64,000 nucleotides of DNA from Stomoxys calcitrans (GCF_963082655.1 NC_081554.1:52144750-52208749), one strand, 5' to 3'; counted from the stretch's first letter, positions 28,690 through 40,801 are shown. The notes: generated from the sequence alone by a model not told the origin. A program made the numbers and translations.

Positions 28690-29370
28690 ATAAAGGGTAA
28701 TTTTTTAAGAGCTTTAGGAAAGTTTTTCAAAAAAGAAAACACATAAAATCAGATAAATGCATGAAATCTTGTTTTGAATGGATATTACGGTTCATATAAT
28801 CTAATGTTTGAAGATTATTTCATGCAAATGTTGACCGTGACTGCACCCCAAATGGTCCATCCGCTAAGTCCAATTTTGGCGTACTCTTTCCAACATTTTG
28901 ACAGGTATCTCACGAATAAATGCTTCAATGTTGTCTTACAAGGCGTCAATTGAAGAAGGCTTGTCTGTATAGAAATGAGCTTTAACATATACCCTCAAAA
29001 ACTGACAAAAGGCATTAAATCGCACGATCTAGGCGGCCAATTGCCCTGTCCTGAATACGTGCTGTGTGGCATGTGGCACCGTCTTATTGTAACCACATGT
29101 AATGCGAGGCAATCTCTTGCATTTTGGGCCGAAAAGTTGGATGTCATCCCAACGTAGCGCATCATCTTTGAAGAAGTACGGTCCAATGATGCCAACGGCC
29201 CATAAACCGCACCAAACTGTGACTTCTTCAGGATGCATTGGTAGCTTTTGCAATGCTTATGGCTGATCTTTACTCCAAAATCGACAATTCTGCTTATTGA
29301 GCCAAAAATGGATATTGTCGCTCAATGGAAGAAGCACGCGTTGAACTTTCTTAACAGAGGACGCATTTTT
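28690..29370 (-). mobile_element. IS630/Tc1-mariner-superfamily transposase fragment
   Basis: Minus-strand text of 29253-29029 reads HPEEVTVWCGLWAVGIIGPYFFK, typical of the DDE transposase family with the CALWAGGIIGPYFF-type motif. The upstream phrase near 29340-29255 matches the fragment at 31.5 kb. The stretch with the last catalytic residues is deleted or scrambled (NWPPRSCDLMPF near 29050). Confidence 0.65.
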
Positions 29371-30435
29371 ATACTAAAATTCAATATATGTAAAATTTTT
29401 AACGGCCTATACTCCCATTGAACATTTTAGAAGTTGTTGACATTGCGGTTGGGATTAATACAGCATTTTATATCCAAAAGGTCTAATATTTCGTGTAAGA
29501 ATAGCTTTCTATAAAGGCCAAGTGGCCACTCCAATGAATATTAATAATATCTGATCATCATTGTAGTGTCGCCATTTTTTTAACTATAGACACCAGTTTT
29601 TGATGTTAAGGTTCTAACAACTTGTGACTGAACTGAACCCGAGACTGCTTCATTGGACCCAAACTAGGCGAAGGTAGTTGCGGCAATTCTCAATTGTTAA
29701 GTCTTAAACATTTCTTCCATTAAACATTAAGAGGACTGTAAGGGGAATGAAAAGGAAAACCAGTTCTAACAGATCCCCAGAGTCACAATGCATTCCCGCC
29801 AAGCTATGTTTTAATTCCCGGATGTCACTAACCTTACTTAAATGTCGTTGTGAATTGACACTGTAGTTCCATGAAAAGAACCATCGACAAATTGTCATAC
29901 GTACTTTGCAGATCAAGAACAGTTTTGCTTATATTTAAGTAGTAGATTCTACAATTCAACTGTTATAGCTACCTTTATTTAACACATAACTTTTTTAAGA
30001 GGATTTGGTCTGGAAACAATCAATTTAGGACTCTCACTTTGCAACACAACGCTATCATTAAAGTAACTTTCACTAGATACTCTTGTGGTTTATTTATTTT
30101 TACGAAATCTTCGATGCAATAGTGATTGTGGACACGTTTCCTGTCATTTTACTTTGTTAAAAACATTGGAACACTAGATTTTCTTTTGTTAAATTTGTGC
30201 AGTCCAATTCAGCTGTGAAAAAATTATAAACTGAGGCGGCAAAGAAAACAAGGCCACATAAATAACGGTTCACAAAATACATATGATTAATAGCATATCT
30301 GTTTTTGAGTAAACACAACCCTGTCTTTGTTTGGTTTTCTAAACCAACCTTTGGGAAACCAACAACAAAAAGTGTAGTTTTTTTGCCTAGAACCAGCACA
30401 GCCTCACATTACACGAAAAGTTTGTGTGAATAAGT
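29371..30435. other. AT-rich stretch, nothing recognised
   Basis: Short open frames only. No motif, splice pattern or repeat identified. Confidence 0.5.
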
Positions 30436-30439
30436 TGAG

Positions 30440-31320
30440 GGAATACTGAGCTGACTGTGATGGTCGATGGAGAAATGATTCCGACCATCAAGTATCCCAA
30501 AATACTTGGCGTCACATTTGACGGCTCTTCCACATGCCACAGCAATTTGGCATAAAGCCAAAAGTAAAAACAAGGTCCTCAAGTCACTTGCCGGTAGCAC
30601 TTGGGGTGCAGACAAAGAAACCTTGTCTGTGGTAAGTTATGCAGCACCAGTGTGATCTCGTCAGCATTGTGACACACAGTGGAATAATATTCAGATATGT
30701 CAAAATGCCGCCCTTCGAACTACGAGGGGCTGTCTCCTCAGTTCTCATATGGACCAACTTCATCAAGAGACAAAGATCCTACCGCTGCGAAGACATAACT
30801 ACATGCTGTCTGTGCAGTACCTGTTGGGCTTTTATCGCAAAGACCATCCAAATCATTATCTTGTGGATAGGTACCCACAGCCCAGAAGCCTTTAGGTGGA
30901 TCTACATGATCTAGAGCGTGAGCGCTACAAGAGAGAAATTCTAGATCAAGCGGCATATCTAGCAGGTCTAGACTACATTCATGCAGATACTGTAGCAGAT
31001 GCGGTAAATAGCTAACGGGTGAATGTAGTCCTTGGAGACCAACCGCCTCCCGTTGCACCTTAAGAAATTGACCTCCTTCGGCAAACCAGAGGAGTTCTGG
31101 CTTAATTACGTTGCGGCAGAAGCAGCCGCCTCAACTCCTACAGAGCAATGATTGATGCCGGCGTGCCAGGTGTATGTCCCGATTGTGATCAGGGACCACA
31201 CGACACACGTCACCTGTTTTGCTACCCAGCCAGACCCAGATCGCTCTGGACGGACCCCATCTTAGTCGCAGAGTTGCTGGATCAAATCCACATCTCGCCA
31301 GACTAAAATCACGCTTCACA
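30440..31320 (+). mobile_element. Jockey-like LINE remnant (RT thumb to C-terminus)
   Basis: Text [20 protein letters not shown] (about 30463) is the RT thumb. Further on, LERERYKREILDQAAYLAGL (about 30911) and a C-terminal Cys/His motif CPDC-x7-HLF-x-YPARP with LWTDPILVAELL (about 31175-31280) follow. Same family as 58.0-60.0 kb. Broken by stops. Confidence 0.75.
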
Positions 31321-31509
31321 AGATGTTGATATGTGAAGTATACTGGGCACTGACATCATAAAGCGTATTGAAATAAAACAACAAATTTAGCTAGGTCTAG
31401 CTATAAGAATAAAAGAAATGCCTAAAGGTTGGCACTGTATTCGCTTTATTTGCCGATAACTTTTTTTAAATAATAGATTTTAAAGCAAAAAAGCTGGCTG
31501 ATTTTTTTC

Positions 31510-31830
31510 ATAAGGACATTCCCTCATCTAAAAGAGTACCAAACTGTGACTTTTTCTGTATGCATTCGTAGCTCTTGCAATGCTTCTGGCTGATCTTCAC
31601 TCCAAAATCGACAATTCTGCTTATTTACGTACCCATTGAGCCAAAAATGGGCTTCGTCGCTCAATGGAAGAAGCGCGCGATGAACTTTCTTAACAGAGCA
31701 CGCTTTTTGATAATAATTTGGAAGCTTTGTTCGTTTGTAAGACGACGTTTGACAGTGAAACAAAACACGAAACGTGCGTGAACTGTTCAAACAAGTTTTG
31801 CCAAAAAGATAATAGCGAAATCACCCCTTA
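31510..31830 (-). mobile_element. IS630/Tc1-mariner-superfamily transposase fragment, second copy
   Basis: The minus strand includes SDEAHFWLNGYVNKQNCRFW and SEDQPEALQELRMHTEKVTVWY. The first Asp of a DDE site would lie in SDEAHFWLNG. It overlaps in content with the 29.2-kb copy, so it is a separate insertion. Confidence 0.65.
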
Positions 31831-31894
31831 TTACCAGCCTTAATTTCGAAAGGGGAACACTCCCATAGAAAAATCAAGAGGAGGAAGACGTCTC

Positions 31895-32205
31895 TGTAAA
31901 TGCAAATTTGCTCAAGAACATTCCATTAAGGAACATGGGCAAACTTCTCACATATCAATCAGTGATGTCCGCTTCAAGTCTAAGCTCAATGATAAGGAGC
32001 CTCCTTTTTATAGCCGAGCCCGAACGGCGGCCGCAGTGCGACGACCCTTTGCTGATAAGTCTTCACATGGCTGTCATACCAAATGGTACAGTGCCTCACA
32101 AATGTCGCAAAAAATAACAGGGGATAACCACAGCTGAAAATTTCTTTGATCTTCTCGCCAGGATTCAAACCAGGCGTTCAGCGTCATATGATACGGTGGC
32201 CTACA
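31895..32205 (-). mobile_element. SINE-A copy
   Basis: Tail phrase AACATTCCATTAAGGAACAT on the left. The head end is partly deleted (GTCATATGATACGGTGGCC), removing the A-box. Confidence 0.72.
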
Positions 32206-32379
32206 CATCTCTAAACTTGTTTATTTAAATTGTGGAACAAACGCGTTGGGCTTCGAAACGATAAATTCTGTCTTGTTTACTAAACCGTAGTTAGCTCACA
32301 AGTTGGGACACATTATAAAAATGTGTGTGCAAGTTGTAAGACATACTTTTGGTTGGTGTGGGAATCATACATTCTTTGT

Positions 32380-32491
32380 TGGTTGTTGTTGTTTTTTGGT
32401 GGCAGTGTGTTGTAAATTGAGGCGTCAGCGCTTGCCAAAAAAGGACTCCATCGGGTCAATCGGGTTCGTACAACCGGCTGCCGTGGGATTA
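32380..32491 (-). mobile_element. SINE-B copy 3, diverged
   Basis: GTTGTTGTTG on the left and CGGCTGCCGTGGGATTATTG on the right. The central hairpin is decayed (CCAAAAAAGGACTCCATCGG). Confidence 0.7.
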
Positions 32492-32499
32492 TTGTTCTT

Positions 32500-34670
32500 T
32501 GTGGGTCATCTTTTTGTGTAATAGCCGATACTTAATCGACTTTAACCCCTGCTTCCATAGGTTTGGAAATCATTACAGAATTTTATGACCAAATATCTGC
32601 TTATTCGAATAAGAAAGCTTTCGCTTAGGCTCAAATTGCCAACTCTTCTAGATATTATTAATAATCAGAAGTCAACATAGAAAAAAATGATCACAATACT
32701 TCGCAAATTCGTATGCACGAATGGTACCCATTGATGGTAATACGATTTCATCGACAAATGTACTTTCAGCAATCAGCAGTTGTTTTAAAGGGTGGTAAGG
32801 GGAAAGGGAAACGAACGAAAATTAACTTTCGAGTTCATAGCATTCGCTAAAGGCTCAACTATCCGACTCTTTTAGATGCCAACAATATCCGCTTACGACG
32901 CAAAAGCCGATTTCCCGAAGTCATCTAGTCGTTTCATTACATTTCAACGACTTGCTACGTATGTGAGACATTATAAGTTGTTTGAAAGGGAGATAATGGG
33001 AGAGGGAAACCAATAAGTCAATAAGTTTTAGGTTCCGATTGTTAGGTTATCCTAATCGGAAATATGTACTTGCGGAAATTATTTGTCTTTTTTTGAAAGA
33101 AGATAAGGGGAACCATTTGGAACAGAACTCAAAAGTTGCATTTTAACCCCGCCAATAAGTTGGTTGTTCCGGGTGTCACTTTAACCTAACCTCACAAAAT
33201 ATCAGTTGTGAAATTACAATGTCAAGCTTGGAAAACCAGTCACTGAAAATTGCTATTATTGTATGAAGATCATAGACACAAGCTTAAAATCTTTTTGTTT
33301 TTGAAGTAAATAGAATAGATTTTACAATTATCACTACAATAGTTACCTTATTTGAACGCTTCGTTTTTTTTAGCGAATGTTGGCTTAAAACAATCATTTT
33401 AATACAAACACCCGCGCACACAACACTTTACTCAAGAATCATTTATTATATACACTTTCGATTGGCTTATTTTCAATATATCTACCCTCCAATAGGCACG
33501 GGGAACACTTTTCTTATTATTTTAACTTTCTTAAAGCATTAAAGCACTACATTTTCTTCTATTAAATGCTTGCAGTTCTATCCACCTGTAAAAAAAAGTT
33601 AAAACAACTGAAAGCGGCAAAGGAAACAGGGTCGCCTAATAACGGTCAATGATAAGTTGCATAAAAGAGTATGAAATAATCTGTAGTGCAACGCTGGCCT
33701 AATCAAAAACAGTTTTAATAAATTTTTAACACGTATGGCATATATAACGTTTATATTCCATTAATATTTTCCTTTATAAAAGTCAATAAACTGCTTAGTT
33801 TCCTTTTTCTCGACATTTTTGTTCTAATGTTTACATGCCATTATTGGCATGTCTGATTTTTGCAATATGAACAGCCCTGTGATTGTTAGGCTTTGACAGC
33901 TTTGCCAAACCAACAGCAACAACAACACTACTACAATAAACAAAACAACCCATGAATCCTTTCTAGTGTATTTTTTTTAATTATAGCCTATTTTTATTGA
34001 ACAAGTAATAAAGGAAAAACGTGTTTTCAGCGTTCTGGTTGTAATTATTTCGTTTTGAAGAGAATAATTTGTGGCATTTAAATAAATAATGCCGCTGTTT
34101 TTATTCAACATTTATTGTATTTTGTGCTAATTTGCAAAAGGACTTGAATTTTATTGAAATAGATTTTATGTGTACATATACGAAACAAGCTGAAGTGAAG
34201 CATTGTAATACATACATTTTCACTTGTTTAATGTGAGTTATAAGAAAAGATTAAAAAGCTGTAAAACATTGTTAATTTTTTTGAATTTAGTGAACTTGAT
34301 AGATTTTTTTTAATGTTGCATTAATGGTTTTGCCCTCAGCTACTAGGAAGTCCAAAAACCAGCAAAAATCAACATTTATGACTACGTATTATTAACAAGA
34401 GCATTGTGTTATAAAAGATTAATGTGTTTAAAGCAAAAGCGCGGCAAAATATTTAAATACTGTAGTTTTGTTTTTATACCCTCTGACGGTCGCAAGAACA
34501 GACAAAGAATGGGACCATGATGTTTCCCAGAACTATATATTCTTAGTTAGGAATGCAGAAAAATACTTAAGGCGATAATCATAAGAGTGTATCAGAACTG
34601 AGACAACTAAGGATGCATTTATGCAGGTCCGTGTAGTAAACATCCAAGTACTAGGCTGCTAATGTTTCTT
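32500..34670. other. AT-rich intergenic stretch
   Basis: No gene recognised. A LINE-like 3' end (TTTAACCTAACCTCAC) occurs at about 33180. It may include the promoter and an untranslated first exon of the zinc-finger gene, but I cannot locate them. Confidence 0.5.
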
Positions 34671-34671
34671 G

Positions 34672-34771
34672 TTGTTGTTGTAGCTGTGTGTTGTACACCG
34701 AAGCGGTAGCGCTTGCCGATAAAGGATTCCAACAGGTCAATCCGGTACGTACAACCGGCTGCCGTGGCATT
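34672..34771 (-). mobile_element. SINE-B copy 4
   Basis: Left (TTG)n, right CCGGCTGCCGTGGCATTG. It is flanked by AATGTTTCT on both sides (target-site duplication, 9 bp). Confidence 0.8.
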
Positions 34772-35025
34772 GAATGTTTCTACTCTCCGCATCTTGTACT
34801 ATAGAAAATATTTAGAAGTCAGCGAATGTGTGGACAAATTTGTTCTGTTATTCATGTTCCATTCTCAATATCTGGCATTGTCTTTATTGTGATATTGTGA
34901 ATAAATTTCAACTTCAATCCATTTTTAATTATTGATTTCATGGTCGTCTTAAGCGTCTAACGTCTAAGCCATGTGGGTGCCTCATATGGTATGGATCGAA
35001 TATAGTGAATCTTCTCTAGTACCAT

Positions 35026-35320
35026 GAATATTTCATCAAGGAAAAGGTTCAAGCTTCTCACATATCAATGAGTGCTGCCCCTTTCAAGTTTAGCTCAATG
35101 AGAAGGGGTGAACTTTATGCAGTAGAGTCCAAACGGTGTGCCGCTGTACGACATCCCTTTGGGCAAATTTTTTTCAAGGCATATTACTTCACAAATGTCG
35201 CCAACATTCCGAGGGAATAACCATCGCTGAAAATTGTTTCTGATACTCTCGCCAGGATTCGTACCCAGGCGTTCAGCTTCAAAGACGGGCATGCCAACCT
35301 CCACGCTAGGGTGGTGCCAA
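35026..35320 (-). mobile_element. SINE-A copy
   Basis: Tail phrase TTCTCACATATCAATGAGTG on the left, and head with GGATTCGTACCCAGG (B-box complement) near 35255. It lies about 230 bp upstream of the zinc-finger coding exon. Confidence 0.75.
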
Positions 35321-35548
35321 ACTAGCCCCATAACACCTTATCGTAAAAAAGTTTACAGAATACATTTAACTGCTATATTTACCTTGTAATTTTTCCCCTA
35401 GTCTTTCGAAATATCTTAGAACGTTGCTTCTAAAATAAAGTTTGCCGTTTATGTTCCCTATCACTTTATGTTCATGCACAACTTAAGTTTTCATATCACA
35501 CCATATCTTATTTCGTTTTTTTTTACAGAAATCATCTTTCTTGACAAA

Positions 35549-38236
35549 ATGGCCTTAATGATGAATTCGATCGACAGTAAAAAACACACCAACAACTCCA
35601 TGACCAATAATACAAACAACAACAACGTCAATAAGAATATTTCCTTGCCCTTAACAATAATACCGCTTACAGAAGATGCTTTAAAGCGCCAAAATGTTCA
35701 GATGAGCCAGAAGATAGCCCCTAAACCGCCAGATCTTACATTTCATTGTATGTGCTGTGAGGAGTATTTCGTCAATCCTTTTCACATGTATGAACATCTC
35801 AATACAAAGCATGCTGACTTACCGCCAGAACCGCAAGAGTCTGAAGAGGAATTAGATGATGGCAAAGATTATAGCTGGGTCTTTGAACCGTTATGTGAAC
35901 TTGTGGCAGAAGACAGCGGTCAAGGAAGGCATACACAGCAGCAAAGTCAAAATGGCGATGAAGATGACTCCTCATCGGATTCGGATTCAGATGATGACTC
36001 AAGTTCTACTTCATCGTCTACGTCCTCAAGCAGTTCTTCGGATTCCAGTTCTTCCAATTCAAACAGCCAAGATGAGACTACACGGGATGCGCCAGAGCTT
36101 CAAGAATTTGATCCTGAGGGTGATCATTCCACTATGGAGGTTATGGAGGAAGCAGCTTACGAAGAAGTTGAAGCAGAATCTTTACAATCTAATTCTCAAA
36201 TGGTGGCAGATGGGGTCATGGACCCACCACTTTTGACACCGAAAACCGAGTATAACCCCTCAGTTCTAGTTTTAAATCCCGCTGCCAATACCACAATCAC
36301 ACCGGTCCTCGCTGCTGTAAAGCGCGGCCGTGGTCGCAGAAGTGCAGCCCAGCAGGCCGCCATCGAAATGTCTTCCTTGATAAGTGGCGAACCGAAATGT
36401 TTCCAATGTAGCCATTGCGAAGCTTCGTTTCCCAGTGCCGGTGATCTGTCGAAGCATGTACGTTGTCATATAAGCAATAAGCCATTCCAGTGTTCCATAT
36501 GTGAGAAAACATTTACCCATATTGGCAGTTTGAATACGCACATACGTATACACAGCGGAGAGAAGCCTTACAAATGTGAGCTTTGCTCCAAAGCATTTAC
36601 CCAGTCTAGTAGTCTTATGGTCCATGTACGATCGCATTCAATTAAAAAGCCCCACCAATGCCATTTATGTGACAAGGGCTTTGTAAATTCCACTTCGTTG
36701 GCCATACATCTAAAAACGCACAATGGAGAGCCGGCCATTAGTTGCACTGAATGCGATAAGACTTTTAAACATGAATCCCAGCTAAAAGAACACTTGCGCA
36801 TGCACACCCTCTCTTTGGTCTACCAATGTTCCATATGTAGAAACGCCTTTGCCACATCTTCCGAATTAGTTCAACATATGAAATGTCATATGGGAGAGAA
36901 ACCATTTACTTGTTCTATATGCGACCGTTCCTTTACCCAATCCGGCAGTCTAAATATACACATGCGCATTCATACGGGTGAGAAACCGTTTAATTGTAAA
37001 TTTTGTAATAAATCCTTTACACAAGCCTCGAGTCTGAGCGTACACATGAAAATACATTCCGGTGAGAAACCTTTTCCTTGCCATATTTGCGGCAAATCCT
37101 ATAGCCAATCAGCTTATTTAAATAAGCATATCCAAAATCATTTAGAAATGCAAAAGAAAGGACTCGAAGCCCCACAAATGGAACAAAAACAGGAAACTTT
37201 GCTATGCATAGTTTGCGGAGAGCTCCATAAGGATGCCAACTCTTTGGCTTATCATGTGACGAAACAACATGCTGCTTTGCTGAATAATATGCGGGAGGCT
37301 GGTAGAGTGGAAATAACTGAAGAGGAACGGCGACGACAGGAGATGATGTACATGCAACAAATTCAAGCCTTGATGCATATGCAGCAACAACAGCAGCATA
37401 TGATGCAACAGCAGCACACTACACTGAACCGTTTACCAACATTGCCTTTAGAACATATGCAGAAGGAGGACGAAGAAATAAATGGAGAACAAACAAGCGA
37501 CAATGAGTTTGAACTACAAAATAACGAACAGAATGGAAATGGATTTTCCGAGAATTCACCACACAATACAACACAAAGGGAGGATGATGAGGATCATAGC
37601 AATCCCAGTCAGCCTATGTTTTACGATAACGATGAAATGGAAAATGCTTCCAATTATCATAGGGATGATGATTATAATGAAAATGATTTTGCCGAGCAAG
37701 AGGAAAATGACGGTCATTATATGCATCCGGAACAAGATGAGGAATCTAGGTACAATGATAGTCATCACAGTATGCAGCAAAATATTGAAGCTAGCTATGA
37801 CAATGAGGTTGCTTCCAATTACGATGATGAATATGAGCATAGATCTTCACCAAACAATCAACCAATTGCTGAGGATCACTATGATGAGTCCCTAGATTCC
37901 AATGAAGAACACGCTTTGTATGCCAATCAGCAGCAGCAGCATCAAAGGCGCGAATCTTTCTCCAATGGTTTTTGTAGCATGGCAAATGATTCCGAAACGG
38001 AAGATGACGATGGAGATGTTGCTAATGGTGACGCCATTGATCATGATGACAGTCAAGGCATGCATAATGTTTTAGACCATTCGACATTCAATATTAAAGG
38101 CAATAGTATCATGTCATCTTCAGAGGCTGGAGACATGCATGATATTGAAATGTCCGAATACCCATTTATCGATGATACAAAATTTAATTTCTACGATGAT
38201 TACGCGGCAGAGGAAGAAGTTGAAACTGCAGAATAA
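35549..38236 (+). CDS. Eleven-finger C2H2 zinc-finger protein
   Basis: Single coding exon of 895 residues, presumably a nuclear DNA-binding regulator. I chose the ATG at 35549 (context AAAATGG) because a strong acceptor (TTTTTTTTACAG, ending 35528) lies just upstream; an earlier in-frame ATG at 35468 would then be intronic. Domains: one isolated C2H2 finger at about 65-88 (FHCMCCEEYF); a Ser/Asp-rich acidic tract at about 138-173; a basic AT-hook-like KRGRGRR at about 257; nine tandem C2H2 fingers at about 285-530, many with HTGEKPF-type linkers (HSGEKPY, HIRIHSGEKP); one more C2H2-like unit at about 551-575 (CIVCGELHK); a Gln/Met/His-rich stretch at about 598-625; and a long Asp/Glu/Asn-rich tail. 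I do not recognise the Drosophila orthologue. The 3' end converges with RTF2. Confidence 0.93.
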   Translation: MALMMNSIDSKKHTNNSMTNNTNNNNVNKNISLPLTIIPLTEDALKRQNVQMSQKIAPKPPDLTFHCMCCEEYFVNPFHMYEHLNTKHADLPPEPQESEEELDDGKDYSWVFEPLCELVAEDSGQGRHTQQQSQNGDEDDSSSDSDSDDDSSSTSSSTSSSSSSDSSSSNSNSQDETTRDAPELQEFDPEGDHSTMEVMEEAAYEEVEAESLQSNSQMVADGVMDPPLLTPKTEYNPSVLVLNPAANTTITPVLAAVKRGRGRRSAAQQAAIEMSSLISGEPKCFQCSHCEASFPSAGDLSKHVRCHISNKPFQCSICEKTFTHIGSLNTHIRIHSGEKPYKCELCSKAFTQSSSLMVHVRSHSIKKPHQCHLCDKGFVNSTSLAIHLKTHNGEPAISCTECDKTFKHESQLKEHLRMHTLSLVYQCSICRNAFATSSELVQHMKCHMGEKPFTCSICDRSFTQSGSLNIHMRIHTGEKPFNCKFCNKSFTQASSLSVHMKIHSGEKPFPCHICGKSYSQSAYLNKHIQNHLEMQKKGLEAPQMEQKQETLLCIVCGELHKDANSLAYHVTKQHAALLNNMREAGRVEITEEERRRQEMMYMQQIQALMHMQQQQQHMMQQQHTTLNRLPTLPLEHMQKEDEEINGEQTSDNEFELQNNEQNGNGFSENSPHNTTQREDDEDHSNPSQPMFYDNDEMENASNYHRDDDYNENDFAEQEENDGHYMHPEQDEESRYNDSHHSMQQNIEASYDNEVASNYDDEYEHRSSPNNQPIAEDHYDESLDSNEEHALYANQQQQHQRRESFSNGFCSMANDSETEDDDGDVANGDAIDHDDSQGMHNVLDHSTFNIKGNSIMSSSEAGDMHDIEMSEYPFIDDTKFNFYDDYAAEEEVETAE

Positions 38237-39031
38237 ATTCCTTTCAAGTTTTCCCATAAGCCAACCAAGGCAAAGGTGCTAAAATCAAATTTTGAATTAT
38301 AATCTGTTTTAACCCAAACTTTTTCAGCATTTATTAATAGTTATGCTAAAGATTTTCCCAAAATAAACCCAGTATATATTTTTTATTTTAATTTTGGTCA
38401 CTTTACACTTATAAAGCGCTTCTGAATCCATATCGCTTATTTTCAACAAAAATGGATGTATATTCACATTTCTTGTAAATTACATTCGTTAGGCATATTT
38501 ATATACCAGCTATATATTGTTTATGGATCAATTTAAAAGAGTGAAAGTATTATCTAGTATATATAAGAAAATTATAAATACAAATACAATTTTTTAATAA
38601 AAAAAAACTGTACAACCACAAATGGAGTTTTAATAATTTTTCAATTTGTATAGAGTTTATGGTAAAACTTAAAATGTCTGTAGCTCCTTAGTTTTATAGC
38701 TTTAAACGTCATTGTACACAAAAGGTAAAAAGTCTTACCTCAAGTAAAATTATGCCTCAGCGCGATACCTCTGATATGACCAACATATTCGATTTAGTGA
38801 ACAAAAGTTAGCACATACATGTGTGGGTCATATGGGGAGCACCAGCACCGAGAACGTCGATTCACTTACAACCGCATCTTTCCATTTCTTAGTTCTTCCA
38901 TTGGAATAGACATTTCTCCTTTCATAGTTCAATCAGCTGTTCTATGCTTTGTATCATTTAAATACTTGTCATACATTCTATATTTATAATTATTGTAATT
39001 CTTATCTATTTTGCTATACGTAACAAGTTCA
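38237..39031. other. Convergent 3' region of zinc-finger gene and RTF2
   Basis: AT-rich untranslated/intergenic DNA. AATAAA occurs near 38362, a candidate poly(A) signal for the plus-strand gene. Confidence 0.5.
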
Positions 39032-40014
39032 TCAATTGTAAAATGGATTATATGTAACCCAATGGGCACGTGTTTGTTCCTTGTCATTTTTATGCGATGT
39101 AAACAAAGATTTGTATACATCCGAAGCTTTAGGATCTTTTGCCACACTATAATCGGTTTTTAAACGTTTTAACTCAGGATCTTGCATAGCTTCCGAAGTG
39201 GCTCCTAAACGTTTGGGATTTGCCACCACCTTGGATTTCAAACTGCTTGTCGTGGTTGTGTTTGAGTTTGTACTTGATTTACTTGTCGAGGGCATGTCAT
39301 CTTTGCCAACTTCCGAGTTAATCTCGATTTTTATGTCCTTATCCTTCTTTTCCTTTTTCTCCTTTTTGTTGGCTTTTCTTTTGGCTTGACGCATTTCTAT
39401 TTTCGCTTGCATCATTTCAAGATCATCCTCATTGCCATTGAGTATTATCACATCCTCAACACCAAAAGGTTGTTGGCATACAGGACATGCCCCACCCGAG
39501 GAGCTACCTTTGATTTCTTTTAATGCTCTCTCAGACATAACACAACCACATGACCAAATGCCAACAAAACGAAACTTGCCTGACATTTCCAGGCCAATCA
39601 ATTTGCATATGTATGGAGCATGTCTGGCGTCCAGTAGACCCTCAGTTTTGTCTTCCTCTGTAAAGGCTGGATTGGGAGTTAGATTTAACTGTTTGATATC
39701 TTTCATGCTTTTTATGTGCTTTGCAATTTCGGGCATTGACTCCTTTTCCAGAAGACGTTCTAATACATTCTGTTTGGAATACAAACGCCCCAGCCCACAC
39801 ATTACTATGGGCTCCTGTAGCCGTTGTTGGGTCAAAGCACAGTGTAGCCAACGGAATTCTCTTTCAGAGTCCTTGTCTTTCTGTAAAATGAAAATATGAG
39901 ATTACCTCTGTATCCACCACGCCATCCTTGAAAGTTAAGATTTACCTGCTCTGGCTTCTTTTTGACACGAACCAATTCATCGCGTCTGGGAATAGTACCA
40001 CCGTCACAACCCAT
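39032..40014 (-). CDS. RTF2: Replication termination factor 2 (RTF2)
   Basis: Two exons, 40014-39946 and 39880-39032, give 305 residues, matching the ~306-residue human protein. RTF2 acts at stalled replication forks; in yeast it supports termination at a polar barrier, and in animals it is removed from stalled forks by proteasome shuttles. Sequence: conserved N-terminus MGCDGGTIPRRDELV, a degenerate RING-like first half (WLHCALTQQRLQEPIV) and the Rtf2 RING-type segment with WSCGCVMSERALKEI and CPVCQQPF, then a Lys-rich low-complexity region and a conserved C-terminal end VYKSLFTSHK. Exon 1 ends CAG/gtaaat and exon 2 starts after TTTTACAG. The gene is head-to-head with SMG8, with start codons 787 bp apart and a foldback element between them. 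Confidence 0.95.
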
Positions 40015-40240
40015 TTCGTAAACTCAGCAAAGAAGTAAAGTACAAAGTATATATTTGGAGGAAAAAAATTAATTTGTATTTGTTTTTATGTTTTCAACGT
40101 TGCAATAACTTGGTGATTGTCGATAACAATTTTATCGGCCAAACTACTGGGTGATGCTGAGCGGTAGAAATTCCTTAAATTCATATCAGACAGAGTTGTG
40201 AAATATTTTACTCAACGTGGCACAATTGATGCATGATAAA

Positions 40241-40718
40241 GCAGAGTTTACATGGCACATGATGGTGCGTGGTCATTGTAATAGTAGTGGTGAAAATAAG
40301 GATGTATGCGTCACATGTACACTAACCATCAGTCATGGCTGAAAAATCAAAATAATTTGATTTTTTTGATAATTTAGGGTCTATCGATTACCGTTTACAC
40401 AGAAACTAGACAGATATTGAAACACATTCGACAAGTTCTGTGCTAAATAAAGTTAGAAAACGAGAAGTAAAGTATGAACAATTAAATAAAATCATAGAAA
40501 AGAAAAATGGATGTACCGTTTTTGGTAAAAGCTGTAATCAAAACGTACACACGATGAATACGATCAAGATGTGCCGTCTTAAAGGGCCTTAAAGGCTAAT
40601 CATGATTGTACTCATCGTGTGTACGTGTTGATTAAAGCTTTTGCCAAATACGGTACATTGATTTTCTCTCAGCGCTCTCATTGTGACCACTCATCATGAT
40701 GTGCCATGTAAACTCAGC
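40241..40718. mobile_element. Foldback/palindromic element between RTF2 and SMG8
   Basis: Outer ends GCAGAGTTTACATGGCACAT (40241-40260) and its inverse (ending 40718) differ at one base in 20. Inner arms at about 40510-40558 and 40612-40658 are complementary (GTACCGT..TTGG..AAAGC and ..ACGTACACACGATGA). About 190 bp between the left outer and inner arms has no partner on the right. No coding sequence. It occupies most of the shared upstream region. Confidence 0.8.
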
Positions 40719-40801
40719 ATAATAAATATTTTCCATATGCTTTAAACAGTTTTAAAAATATAAACATTTCTTTTTGTTCAATATTTGATTTTTAGAACAC
40801 A

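Noticed and set aside
35468..35548. Upstream in-frame ATG of the zinc-finger gene
   Set aside because: A strong acceptor (TTTTTTTTACAG) lies between it and the ATG at 35549, so it is probably intronic.
36272..37985. Several antisense and frame-shifted open frames over the zinc-finger gene
   Set aside because: Shadows of Cys/His- and Asn-rich coding sequence in other frames.
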